Shown: in pieces, positions 1 through 8,575 of the stretch | Layout: every line of letters begins with the position of its first letter | How positions within the stretch are numbered: the first letter of the stretch is position 1 | Origin: Cryomorphaceae bacterium | Lineage (GTDB): Bacteria; Bacteroidota; Bacteroidia; Flavobacteriales; Schleiferiaceae | NCBI GenBank assembly: GCA_017858515.1 | Contig: JAFMBM010000030.1 | Coordinates: 1-36,110 of the forward strand | Length of the DNA: 36,110 bases | Reading direction: 5' to 3' | The notes under the pieces: model-generated | The model's input: only the letters and a program-made list of their open reading frames with translations | Database searches by the model: none | Told to the model about the DNA's origin: nothing | Program-made: the position numbers and the translations under genes

Positions 1-20
1 TAGGGTTTAGGAACATTCAG

Positions 21-1646
21 CTATCGGCTTCCACCGGCATTTCTAAGAGTTTCTTCAATCTTACTTAGATTAAAGGCACCTGGTGTTTGAGAGGGCGGAT
101 AGTCTAGCATAGATTGCGAGAATTTAGCCGCTAAACCTTGAATAGGAACAATAATAAAAGGTCTATCTAAGAACCAATCGTTATAAGTATTCGCATTGTG
201 CTGTGCCTTTTCGAAAGGATCTCTGCGAAGGTAGAACAAAAGAGGAACGCGCAGTTCGGTAAAGGGCTCTCTCCATACTCCAAAAGCTTCGCCTCTGTTT
301 TCTAGGAAAACCACTTTCCAATCGGCATATCGAGCAGCTACTACTTGACCATCATCATTTACATACCAGAATTCATTTCTGGGAGAAACCTCGGTCTTGC
401 CCATTAAGTAAGGAAGCATATTGTATCCGTCGATATGGTTTCTATAGGTTCTACCATTTACTTCGGCTCCGTCTAGTAGACGTTCTTTAATAGTAGTATC
501 ACCTGTGAGGGCAGCGAAAGCAGGCAACCAATCTTCGTGAGAAACAATTCCGTTTAGGGTTACACCTGCTGGGAATTTATCTTGCCAACGAACGAAAGCT
601 GGAACTCTATAGGCTCCTTCCCAATTCGAATTCTTTTCGCTTCTAAAAGGAGTGGTTCCGGCATCAAGCCAAGTGTTGTAGTGAGGTCCGTTCTCGGTAG
701 AATACATTACAACTGTGTTGTCTGTAATTCCAAGTTCGTCTAATAAATCTAAAAGCTGACCTACATGAAGGTCGTGTTCAACCATTCCATCACTGTACTC
801 ATCTTGTCCAGAAATACCACGGTTCTCTTCCTTTACATGAGTGCAGAAGTGCATACGGGTTCCATTCCACCAGCAAAAGAAAGGTTCACCGGCCTGTACC
901 TGTCTACGAATAAAATCTTTAGCCGCCTCAACGGTTTCATCATCTATGGTCTCCATCCTTTTCTTGTTCAAAGGACCTAGATTCTCAATGGTTTGTCCAC
1001 CTTTACCATCTGCCTTAGACTTTATAATTCCTCTAGGGCCAAATTGCTCTAAGAAGGTTTTGCCATTGGCTAGAACCATATCCGAAGGATAATCGATGTT
1101 TTCAGGCTCTTCTTCCGCGTTGAGGTGATAAAGGCTTCCTAAGAACTCATCAAAACCATGCATCGTAGGCAAGTGCTCATCTAAGTCGCCTTGGTGGGTT
1201 TTTCCAAATTGTCCAGTGGCATAACCTCTAGATTTCATTACCGTTGCCATGGTAACATCAGTCTTCTGCCATCCTTCCTTCGCCCCTGGTAAACCTACCT
1301 TGGTCTTTCCAGAACGTACAGGTACTGATCCGCTAATAAAAGCCGCTCTAACTGCCGTAAAACTTTGCTGTGCGTAATAATCAGTAAAAGCAACTCCCTC
1401 TGCCGCTACTCGGTCGATATTTGGCGTTCTGTATCCCATCATTCCACGGTTGTTATGGCTGATGTTCCAAGTGCCAATATCATCTCCCCAAATAACTAGG
1501 ATATTCGGCTGCTTGTCCTTGCTTATGGCAGGTGCTTCTGCCTTTGCTTTCGATTTCTTCTTTTGTGCTTGGAGCTCTGTAGAGAACAGAAGCTGAAGAA
1601 CAAGGGCTACTAAGAGCAGGCCTTGGAATGCTTTTTTCAAATTCAT
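21..1646 (-). CDS. Sulfatase-family protein, catalytic Cys position is Phe
   Basis: An exported 541-residue protein of the arylsulfatase (alkaline phosphatase superfamily) fold. Residues 1-28 form a signal peptide ending in LQAQ. The metal-binding pair D55-D56, K149/H151 in a GKTHQGD motif, H266 and K338 in a FRSEKN motif all match the family. The sulfatase signature, normally C-x-A/P-x-R with the Cys matured to formylglycine, reads F96-T-A-V-R100 in an otherwise well-kept QQS..RAAF context. I re-read the codon as TTT on the minus strand. The metal-ligand motif usually read as DN is E318-N319. The frame is intact and full length. A normal sulfatase would hydrolyse sulfate esters in the periplasm; with no Cys or Ser at residue 96 this one is probably inactive in that reaction or has another role. 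No maturase or polysaccharide-degradation gene is nearby. Family assignment is firm; activity is doubtful. Confidence 0.9.
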   Translation of the reverse strand: MNLKKAFQGLLLVALVLQLLFSTELQAQKKKSKAKAEAPAISKDKQPNILVIWGDDIGTWNISHNNRGMMGYRTPNIDRVAAEGVAFTDYYAQQSFTAVRAAFISGSVPVRSGKTKVGLPGAKEGWQKTDVTMATVMKSRGYATGQFGKTHQGDLDEHLPTMHGFDEFLGSLYHLNAEEEPENIDYPSDMVLANGKTFLEQFGPRGIIKSKADGKGGQTIENLGPLNKKRMETIDDETVEAAKDFIRRQVQAGEPFFCWWNGTRMHFCTHVKEENRGISGQDEYSDGMVEHDLHVGQLLDLLDELGITDNTVVMYSTENGPHYNTWLDAGTTPFRSEKNSNWEGAYRVPAFVRWQDKFPAGVTLNGIVSHEDWLPAFAALTGDTTIKERLLDGAEVNGRTYRNHIDGYNMLPYLMGKTEVSPRNEFWYVNDDGQVVAARYADWKVVFLENRGEAFGVWREPFTELRVPLLFYLRRDPFEKAQHNANTYNDWFLDRPFIIVPIQGLAAKFSQSMLDYPPSQTPGAFNLSKIEETLRNAGGSR

Positions 1647-1670
1647 AATTCCGTTAAATGATTAGGGGTC

Positions 1671-1705
1671 GCAAATACTAAATTGGATACGAGTATCCAT
1701 TAGTA
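1671..1705 (-). promoter_or_regulatory. Dyad and -7-like box upstream of the sulfatase-like gene
   Basis: Reading toward the sulfatase-like gene, an imperfect inverted repeat spans 1676-1705. The arms TGGATAC and GTATCCA are 2 bases apart, and outer TACTAA/TTAGTA arms continue the pairing with a 2-nt bulge. Immediately downstream on the minus strand is TAGTATTTG (1672-1680), one base longer than the Bacteroidota -7 consensus TAnnTTTG. The start codon follows about 25 bases later. An operator overlapping the promoter is the likeliest reading; a weak terminator for the upstream yceI-like gene is the alternative. Confidence 0.35.
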
Positions 1706-1825
1706 AAAAATTAACAAAATAAATTTCTATTAGAGTAACAATGATGATTCTATTGAAATGAATCAGCAAAAGGATTGCATGAGAAACTATTCCACAATCT
1801 TTAAGTACCTAAGAGAGAAGAGCAA

Positions 1826-2371
1826 TTAAAGTTCTTTTAGGGGTAAAGCAAGCTGTATTCTTATTTCATCTCCGACTAAAAACCCAATAGCATTACCCTG
1901 AATATTAAAATCTTTGCGATTTAGGCTGAAGCTCGATTGCAAAAGGGCCTCGTCTTTGTTCTGAATGAAGCTAAAAGGAATGCGCACGGTCTTTACAACA
2001 TCCTTGATGTGCATCTTGCCCTCTACAACATAAGAAGAGCCTACTTTTTCGAAGGAGGAAGACTTAAATCGGATACGTGGATACTTCTTGGCGTTGAACC
2101 AGTTGCTTCCTCTGGCATGCTCATCTTTTAATTCGTTTCCAGTAGAGATACTTGCTACTTCGAGATATAGGTCGAAGGAAGAAGCAGAGAGTTGCGCTTC
2201 GTTAAATTGCAATTTCCCCATTACACCCTCAAAGTAACCTTCCACAGCCGTTCCTTCAAACTGAACCCGAGCTGGATTGATTTTCCACTCTTTGGAAGTA
2301 ATGGCAGCGGTGGCTAGAAAGAAGCATCCTAATAACAAAAGTTGGAATACTCTTTTAGTCGCTTTTTTCAT
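1826..2371 (-). CDS. YceI-family periplasmic lipid-binding-like protein
   Basis: A YceI-family protein: a small exported lipocalin-like beta-barrel that in characterised members binds polyisoprenoid-type lipids. I place the start at the ATG at 2369-2371 (MKKATKRVF), because this puts a typical signal peptide (KKATKR followed by a hydrophobic stretch) at the N-terminus, giving 181 residues. An in-frame ATG 69 bases further upstream would add a non-signal-like tail. Family hallmarks visible are the W-x-I-x-P opening after the signal peptide, the G-x-F-x-G-x-x-G segment, the D-E-H-A..WF-A-K-Y-P-x-I-x-F core and a G-x-x-x-I-K-D-V-x-K-x-V-x-x-P-F strand pair. The gene stands alone, with 179 bases before the sulfatase-like gene. 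The natural ligand cannot be predicted from sequence. Confidence 0.85.
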   Translation of the reverse strand: MKKATKRVFQLLLLGCFFLATAAITSKEWKINPARVQFEGTAVEGYFEGVMGKLQFNEAQLSASSFDLYLEVASISTGNELKDEHARGSNWFNAKKYPRIRFKSSSFEKVGSSYVVEGKMHIKDVVKTVRIPFSFIQNKDEALLQSSFSLNRKDFNIQGNAIGFLVGDEIRIQLALPLKEL

Positions 2372-2636
2372 CCTATTAATAAGACAGAACCAACCAAATT
2401 GTTCTGAGTAGATGAAGGTGATGATTTTGGAAAGATCCATAGTTGAAAAACAGGGTAGAATGAGTTCAACTTAAGCAAAGTATAGCTCATTAAAAAACTT
2501 GTTGAAAGCAATCAAAACATGAAGGAAGGTTTAATTATTGCCACCGCTCAAATGTTTTGGTCATTGACTAAAACGGCAGTACTAAAAAGATCATTTATCA
2601 ACCCAATAGCCAAGAGGCATGAACTACCTTTGAAGT

Positions 2637-3281
2637 ATGAAAGTATGGGCAGACTCGCCGGAATTGCTAAAGAAGGTTGAGAAAGGAGAGTGGCTTCCAC
2701 TAATGGAAGCTTTTTATACCATTCAGGGTGAAGGTTTCCACACCGGAAAGGCCTCTTATTTTATTCGCGTTGGCGGATGCGATGTGGGTTGCCATTGGTG
2801 CGATGTGAAAGAAAGTTGGAACCCCAAGTTGCATCCTGTAACCGAAGTAGAAGGCATTGCTAAAGAAGCCGCTACATATTCAGACACCATTGTTGTAACA
2901 GGAGGGGAGCCCCTTACTTGGAACATGGCCCCCTTAACCTCAGCACTTAAGGCTCAGGGTTTAAAAGTGCATTTGGAAACAAGCGCGGCTTATCCCTTTT
3001 CTGGAGAGTGGGATTGGATTTGTCTATCACCTAAGAAAACCGCACCACCTGTAGAGGAGGCCTATGCATTGGCCCATGAATTAAAGGTGGTGGTGTACAA
3101 TAAAAACGATTTAAAATGGGCCGAAGAGCATGCGGCTCGAGTAAATAATAACTGTGTTCTTTTTCTTCAGCCTGAATGGAGCAAGCGCGAAACCATTATG
3201 CCTGAAATTTCGGAATACATTTTGAAGAACCCTAAGTGGAGGGTTTCCCTTCAGACACATAAATACTTAGGAATACCTTGA
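2637..3281 (+). CDS. queE: 7-carboxy-7-deazaguanine synthase (radical SAM)
   Basis: A 214-residue radical SAM enzyme converting 6-carboxy-tetrahydropterin to 7-carboxy-7-deazaguanine on the route to preQ0 and queuosine. The [4Fe-4S] cluster motif is C48-x3-C52-x2-C55 (CDVGCHWC). It is preceded by the QueE-typical FYTIQGEGFHTGKAS substrate/SAM region (about 26-40) and followed by TGGEP (88-92) for SAM binding. The C-terminal LQTHKYLGIP tail is characteristic of QueE. Length matches the family. No other queuosine genes (queC, queD, queF) are in the window. Its stop codon overlaps the start of the downstream OmpA-type gene by 4 bases, so the two are probably co-transcribed and translationally coupled, although no functional link is obvious. 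Confidence 0.93.
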   Translation: MKVWADSPELLKKVEKGEWLPLMEAFYTIQGEGFHTGKASYFIRVGGCDVGCHWCDVKESWNPKLHPVTEVEGIAKEAATYSDTIVVTGGEPLTWNMAPLTSALKAQGLKVHLETSAAYPFSGEWDWICLSPKKTAPPVEEAYALAHELKVVVYNKNDLKWAEEHAARVNNNCVLFLQPEWSKRETIMPEISEYILKNPKWRVSLQTHKYLGIP

Positions 3282-5158
3282 AGCAAATACCCTTTCTCCT
3301 CTGTCTGTTCTCTTTCAGCTTTCTCGTTAGCGAAGCACAAGACAAGAAAGCCATTAAGCTTTACAACGAAGCCAGACAGTCGTTGAGCTTGAAAGAATAT
3401 GATAAGGCCTTAGAACTGCTTGAAAAATCGATGAAACGCGATCCTTCTTTTGGCGATGCCCCTATGTTGGCTGGAGAAATATGGTTTGAGAGAAAGGAAG
3501 TGAGTAAGGCCAATGAGTATTTCGAAAGAGCCTATACCGCTTCTCGAGCTGCCCCTCTTGCTTTTCGCATTGGGATGCTCAATTTTAAAGCAGGATTGTA
3601 TGAAAAGGCCGAACAGTATCTGCAATGGTATGTCGATGACCCCAAAGCTCGAGAAGCTTACAGCAAAGAAGCGAGTAAAACCATAGAGAATTGTCAGTTT
3701 GCCCAAGAAGCCATAGCCCATCCGATTGAGTTTAATCCAATCAATCTAGGTCCTTTTGTGAACACAGAGGCAATGGAATACTTTCCATCCATTTCAGGAG
3801 ACGGACAGTTCTTAGTGCTTACCTACCGAGATATAGAAGGAAAGAAAAAAGACGAAGACTTTTACGCAACCACCCGAACTGCCCAAGGCTGGGATAAAGC
3901 TAAACCTTTGCAAGGGCGATTGAATTCTCTAGATAATGAAGGAGCACAGACCGTATCGGCCGATGGTCTTCAATTGATATTTACGGCGTGCAATCGATTG
4001 GATGGAGCAGGAAGTTGTGATCTATATAGTTCGGTTCGTTTAAAAGATGGAAGTTGGTCGACACCAATTAATATGGGAGATAGCATAAACTCATTTCATT
4101 GGGAGACGCAGCCGAGTCTCTCGCCCAATGGAAAGATGCTCTATTTTGTGAGAGGGAAGAAGAGCGAAGATGGCAGCTCAGACATTTATTATAGTGAACG
4201 CAAAAACCAGTATTGGACTAAGGCTAGGAAGCTAGAAGGACCCATCAATACGCCAGGGAAAGAGTGTACTCCTTTTATACATTTCGACAACCGAACACTG
4301 TATTTCGCTTCCGACGGACATAAAGGAATGGGCGACCTAGACCTCTACGTATCCTACAAACAAGAAGACGGCCGCTGGGGAGAACCTAAGAATTTGGGAT
4401 ATCCGACCAACAGCATAGGAGATCAATTGGGAATGGTAGTGAGTTTAGATGGAAAAACAGCCTATTATTCTTCTGATATGGAAGGGGGATTTGGATTAAT
4501 GGATCTTTATTATTTCAATCTACAACAAGAAGTAAGCGCTACGCCCTCTGCCTTTATAAGAGGAAGAGTTACCGATAAGGAAAGCAAAAAACCTATTCAG
4601 GCTAGATTGTTACTTACCAATTTAGAAACAGGAGAAGAGTATCAAGGATGGGAAACCAATGAAGAGGGCTACTTTTTCTCAGTGCTCCCAGGGAATCAGA
4701 ATTACGCATTGAGCATACAGAAAGAAGCCTACCTGTTTCATTCAGAGAGCTTCCATCTAGAGGGTAACTCAGAGGAGAAAGCCTATGAGAAAAACATACA
4801 GCTTCAGCAAATAGAGACAGGAAGTGTAGTACGCCTCAACAATGTCTTCTTTGAAACCGCCTCCTTCAGTCTTCGTCCTGAATCGAACAAAGAACTGGAT
4901 ATACTATTGAGATTAATAGAAGCCAATCCGACTTTACGCTTTTCAATAGAAGGTCATACCGATAATATAGGAGGAGAGCAAGAGAACCAGCTACTTTCAG
5001 AAAACAGAGCAAAATCAGTAGTGAACTATCTTGTGGAAAGAGGCGTGAGCAAAAAGCAATTGGTTTGGAAGGGATTTGGCGAAAGCAAACCCATAGGAGA
5101 GAACGACACTGAGGAAGGGCGTCAACTCAATAGAAGAACTGAGGTTCGAATTTTGTAG
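3278..5158 (+). CDS. PorE-like TPR / PD40 propeller / CRD / OmpA-C protein
   Basis: A 626-residue exported protein with four modules. After a signal peptide (1-20) come TPR-like helical repeats (about 22-145). A WD40/PD40-type beta-propeller follows (about 165-415), with repeated blade strands such as ISGDGQFL, VSADGLQL, LSPNGKML and VSLDGKTA. Then a carboxypeptidase-regulatory-like beta domain (about 428-500) and an OmpA C-terminal peptidoglycan-binding domain (516-626) with the expected D562 in GHTDN and R577 in SENRA. This is the module order described for PorE of the type IX secretion system, which links the secretion ring to peptidoglycan. Many Bacteroidota paralogues share the order, so a true PorE role is only a possibility. 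The start is a TTG inside the queE stop (overlap TTGA); no later start keeps the signal peptide. Confidence 0.88.
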   Translation: MKQIPFLLCLFSFSFLVSEAQDKKAIKLYNEARQSLSLKEYDKALELLEKSMKRDPSFGDAPMLAGEIWFERKEVSKANEYFERAYTASRAAPLAFRIGMLNFKAGLYEKAEQYLQWYVDDPKAREAYSKEASKTIENCQFAQEAIAHPIEFNPINLGPFVNTEAMEYFPSISGDGQFLVLTYRDIEGKKKDEDFYATTRTAQGWDKAKPLQGRLNSLDNEGAQTVSADGLQLIFTACNRLDGAGSCDLYSSVRLKDGSWSTPINMGDSINSFHWETQPSLSPNGKMLYFVRGKKSEDGSSDIYYSERKNQYWTKARKLEGPINTPGKECTPFIHFDNRTLYFASDGHKGMGDLDLYVSYKQEDGRWGEPKNLGYPTNSIGDQLGMVVSLDGKTAYYSSDMEGGFGLMDLYYFNLQQEVSATPSAFIRGRVTDKESKKPIQARLLLTNLETGEEYQGWETNEEGYFFSVLPGNQNYALSIQKEAYLFHSESFHLEGNSEEKAYEKNIQLQQIETGSVVRLNNVFFETASFSLRPESNKELDILLRLIEANPTLRFSIEGHTDNIGGEQENQLLSENRAKSVVNYLVERGVSKKQLVWKGFGESKPIGENDTEEGRQLNRRTEVRIL

Positions 5159-5163
5159 AGAAC

Positions 5164-6375
5164 TTAAAAGGAGTAGAAGAAAGAAGCTTGGACACCTAGG
5201 GCCTTGCTGCTCGAAGCAATAAATCCTTGAGCGTTGAAGAGTTGCAGTTTTGCCTTCCAAAAGCGTGTTTCATAAGCAGTGGATAATCCTGCTCCCATGC
5301 TTGTAAATCCTCCATAGCTGAGGTCGGGAGTGAGAGACCAGCGCTTAAAAGCCCAAGTAGAACTCAGTCTAAATAAGGGAGTAAATCCAGCTGTATAGAC
5401 GTATTCAACTAAAACTTGAGATGATTTTAGTTTGCCTAGATCTTTGTGCAAGTATGTAGCATTGGCCTTTAAATTAAAAGGAGTTAAGGCAACAAAAGAT
5501 CCCCCTTCTTTAGTAAGGAGAGCATCGTCTAAACCTTGTTGAGTGTCTTCGAAAAGGGAACCCTCGAAATCGAGTAAATTAGGTACAAACTCACCTAAAT
5601 ATCGAAAGCTAGTGTCTGCATTAATAGTGTAGCTGGCATTATTCCAAAAGATAAAGCCAAAATCACTCAGCTCAATACCTAGACTTAGTTGATCGTGAAT
5701 AGAATATTGAAGCGATCCACCCAAACCCAGACCCATTCCTTTAATGGGATTAAGAGTGTCGCTATTGCGGTAACGGTATTGAGCGCTTAAATCTAGATAA
5801 GATCCATTTTGTTCTGTAAAAACGCTGCCTCGTTCTAGATTCAAGTCTTGAAAATCTGTACCGAAGAGGGCGGCAAATCCATAAGACCAACTGAGATGCT
5901 TCCGCTTTTCGATTAGGTTGAATCCAATGGAGAGAAAACTTTGACTTTGGTATTTTGTAGGCGCGAGTTCAAGCAATTCCCCTGCGTAGGGTGCATTGCC
6001 GTTTAAAGCCAATTGCAGAGCATCCTTCTGACTTGCAATACCCAGAACACTATTGTAGGCCAAATAGACCTCAAAACCTTTCGACCATTGGCTGTAAACG
6101 CTGTCGTTTAGCTGTTGATAGGCTAGTTTAAACGACTGTCGATTTCCCAATCGCAACTGATCTTTAGACTGATCAATAAGTTCGTTTTTGAAAGCGGGAG
6201 ACAAGAAACTCGCTTGCGCATAGTCTCTATAATTCCGAATACTTAAGGAATTAGATCCCACATCAAGGAGTACACTAGATTCTATACTACTTTTTACACG
6301 AACGCTATCGCCCCACTGTGCCTTCAAAGAGTTTGCTGCCGAAAGAATAGCTAAAACAAAAAGACCCAGTCTCAA
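5164..6375 (-). CDS. DUF5723-type outer-membrane beta-barrel protein
   Basis: A 403-residue protein with a signal peptide (1-19, ending LKAQ) followed by alternating amphipathic strands throughout and a C-terminal aromatic residue (FFYSF), the signature of a BAM-inserted outer-membrane beta-barrel. An NGNAPYAG-type motif near residue 125 and overall similarity to DUF5723 proteins support that family. Its start overlaps the stop of the upstream lipoprotein gene by 4 bases (ATGA), so the pair is almost certainly translated together. It is the barrel partner of the left-hand lipoprotein-barrel couple, mirrored by the plus-strand couple at 8576-11505. Unlike the right-hand barrel it has no charged tail after the last strand. 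Substrate or partner is unknown; a lipoprotein-plugged OM complex is inferred from gene pairing only. Confidence 0.75.
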   Translation of the reverse strand: MRLGLFVLAILSAANSLKAQWGDSVRVKSSIESSVLLDVGSNSLSIRNYRDYAQASFLSPAFKNELIDQSKDQLRLGNRQSFKLAYQQLNDSVYSQWSKGFEVYLAYNSVLGIASQKDALQLALNGNAPYAGELLELAPTKYQSQSFLSIGFNLIEKRKHLSWSYGFAALFGTDFQDLNLERGSVFTEQNGSYLDLSAQYRYRNSDTLNPIKGMGLGLGGSLQYSIHDQLSLGIELSDFGFIFWNNASYTINADTSFRYLGEFVPNLLDFEGSLFEDTQQGLDDALLTKEGGSFVALTPFNLKANATYLHKDLGKLKSSQVLVEYVYTAGFTPLFRLSSTWAFKRWSLTPDLSYGGFTSMGAGLSTAYETRFWKAKLQLFNAQGFIASSSKALGVQASFFYSF

Positions 6376-8441
6376 TTTACCCTGTATTTAAAGTCGCCCA
6401 CAAGTTGAAGATCAGTGCCGTAATGATCATACAAGCGAATACGATCAGGAGCGTTGGCGGTAGAGTACTTACCATTAAACACCAGTCGATTGGCTTTCTT
6501 CAATTGAATAATGTTGTCTGGAGTGAGTTCATAATCAATTCGGCTAACGGTTTCACCTTCCACTATGCTTTGGTTATTCAGTGGAGCAGATTTAATTAAT
6601 TGGGGTAAAATAAGAGTGTCTAAAGCTTGACCTGAAGAATCAATGGCAATCAATGAGATTTCCGCATCCAAAGGCATTCTGTTGTTGGCTATTAGAGTAA
6701 AGACTCCTTCAATGAGTTTGTTTTCGCGATCAATGTCTAGATAGGAGAAACTAGAAGTATCGCTCAAGCTCAATTTATCAAGCGCCAAGTGCAGTGGAAT
6801 CTCGAGATTTAACCATGCCTCTAGGGGTTGATTTCGGTAGGCAAATCCATTGGGATCAGCAAGACCACTCGGATTGATGACCAGTTCTAAGTCGTAAACC
6901 AGTTGATCAGGTTGTACCTCAAAGAGTTCATCTAGATTGCTGTTGGTTTCATCTACACTCCAACGAGAAACCGTAGGAATGGCTTTAGAAGTATTGGCAT
7001 CGTCGGTTGCAGCAAGTACGCCAAGGTTTTGTCCAAGAAGAGTCCAGTTTAATACCGCACTATTGTTATTCGCAGAGTTTAAGGTGCGAACATTGGATAA
7101 TCTAAACTGCATCGGAGCGCCCATTGGATTAATCAGTTCCATTTCGAGCCGAGCGATTTCTAAATCGAAGCTACCGTTTAGAACATCCTCAAAAAGATAG
7201 AGAGGCAAGACCTCGTTTTCTACCAGCTGGGTGTCTCTGCCTAGCCATCCTTCCACCTTAAAGGGCATTAGACCTTGGATACCTGTAGTGAGGTATACGC
7301 TGTCTTCAAGAGAAATGTAGGCCATATTACCCGTAGAGTCTATCCGTGCCTGAAGTTGAGCATAGAAGGTGTTTGTTACAGTAGGAAGGTTGTTTATTCC
7401 ATGCAGATCTACCGTAAAGCCTTTGATATCTCGAGAAGAATTTAAGACCGAAGTACCACCAGTGGGGGCGGGGGGAAGGGTTTCTGAAAGCAATAGAATT
7501 TGTCCGTTTTTGGTAGCAGAAGGAATGGCGTAATCTAAGTACACGGCTTCGTCAACCGTAGAAATGGCTTGCATATATAGAATGCCTGTGTCTACCACTA
7601 TGGAAGTGAGTTCTAATCCATTTTGAAAGAGCACTTCTTCGGTATAATCGATGAGGTTTTGTGCAGGAAAAATGGCGGTGGCTTCGTAGGGTTTTAAATC
7701 GCGCACAACTACGTTAAAAGTCAATCGATCTGTTGTGTCAATGGCTACCGCATTTCCATTGCTACCAGGAGACTCTAAATTATTCACCCGAGCAACCAGG
7801 CTTCCATCTAACTGAGTGTAATTATTGAGTTGCACAGAATCCTTAACCGATCCATTGGCAGGCACGAGCGGGATATTGCCGCTAATTACAATGCTACCGC
7901 TGAGTTTGTTTTCCAGGCTATAACTAAAGTTAACCAAGTCTATTGGGAGTCCATTCTCAATAGTAATCACCATCCAACCATCCAATAGAATCATACTTTG
8001 AAAAAGGCTGCTGGCATCTACATCGTATTGAAATCCACCTGTAGCTGAAATAGCAGGAAGGGGAAGATTATTGCCATTGTTTAGGATGATTAAGTTGCCC
8101 AAAGCACCTTGGCCAGCGGCAATTTGCCCTAAGGAAATGGAGTGTTGCACCCTTCGAGTTCCGAGATCGAGGGTTTGAAGTTTAGCTGTGTTTTCGAAAG
8201 TAGTAGAGAAAGGCTCCACCAGATCATCGAGGCGAAATTCGAAGACCTTCTGTCTTCGAACCAAAGAATAAAGCCCTTGGGAATCGGAAGAAAGCAATGT
8301 ATCCCCCGTAACATCAGACAGATCCAGAGTAGAGCGAACAATGGGGGTAAGAACATCTACATCCCAACTCTTTTCAGCAATGTCTGGCGAGCATTGGGTG
8401 AAAAGTAGTAGAAAGAAGGTAGCGATGGCAATTCTTTTCAT
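6372..8441 (-). CDS. Large lipoprotein of left lipoprotein-barrel couple
   Basis: A 689-residue lipoprotein of unknown function. The lipobox is LFTQC with C17 as the lipidated residue. The mature protein is beta-rich, has many Asn, Asp and Ser residues, and no recognised catalytic motif. Residues about 548-689 form a C-terminal domain that aligns over its whole length with residues about 368-509 of the divergently encoded lipoprotein at 8576-10105. PLD (590-592), GQA (604-606) and a terminal strand ending in Y-D-x-Y keep almost constant spacing. The N-terminal region after the Cys also resembles that protein (P-I-x-x-x-x-x-L-x-D pattern followed by D-x-L and D-x-x-G). Start: ATG at 8439-8441, 134 bases from the opposite start. 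It overlaps the barrel gene by 4 bases. Not recognised as a named Pfam family by me. Confidence 0.8.
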   Translation of the reverse strand: MKRIAIATFFLLLFTQCSPDIAEKSWDVDVLTPIVRSTLDLSDVTGDTLLSSDSQGLYSLVRRQKVFEFRLDDLVEPFSTTFENTAKLQTLDLGTRRVQHSISLGQIAAGQGALGNLIILNNGNNLPLPAISATGGFQYDVDASSLFQSMILLDGWMVITIENGLPIDLVNFSYSLENKLSGSIVISGNIPLVPANGSVKDSVQLNNYTQLDGSLVARVNNLESPGSNGNAVAIDTTDRLTFNVVVRDLKPYEATAIFPAQNLIDYTEEVLFQNGLELTSIVVDTGILYMQAISTVDEAVYLDYAIPSATKNGQILLLSETLPPAPTGGTSVLNSSRDIKGFTVDLHGINNLPTVTNTFYAQLQARIDSTGNMAYISLEDSVYLTTGIQGLMPFKVEGWLGRDTQLVENEVLPLYLFEDVLNGSFDLEIARLEMELINPMGAPMQFRLSNVRTLNSANNNSAVLNWTLLGQNLGVLAATDDANTSKAIPTVSRWSVDETNSNLDELFEVQPDQLVYDLELVINPSGLADPNGFAYRNQPLEAWLNLEIPLHLALDKLSLSDTSSFSYLDIDRENKLIEGVFTLIANNRMPLDAEISLIAIDSSGQALDTLILPQLIKSAPLNNQSIVEGETVSRIDYELTPDNIIQLKKANRLVFNGKYSTANAPDRIRLYDHYGTDLQLVGDFKYRVN

Positions 8442-8575
8442 TGGATAAAGATGATAAATATGAATGGATTGTTAATGTCGACTTAGAGAAACATTGAAAT
8501 CCGTCATTGTTTCACTATATTTAGGTAGTTAAACAAAAGTCTAAAATCGCGTAATTTGCATTTTTATACAGATTT
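8442..8575. promoter_or_regulatory. Divergent promoter region between the two couples
   Basis: This 134-bp AT-rich intergenic region must hold the promoters for both lipoprotein-barrel couples. On the plus strand a TAATTTG element at 8552-8558 lies 18 bases before the ATG at 8576 and is one base shorter than the Bacteroidota -7 consensus TAnnTTTG. No convincing -33 TTG element or operator dyad was found, and I could not pick a clear minus-strand -7 box by eye. Confidence 0.4.

Noticed and set aside
2519..2680. Possible 53-residue ORF upstream of and overlapping queE
   Set aside because: It runs into the first codons of queE in another frame, has no motif or signal peptide, and no promoter or spacing supports it.
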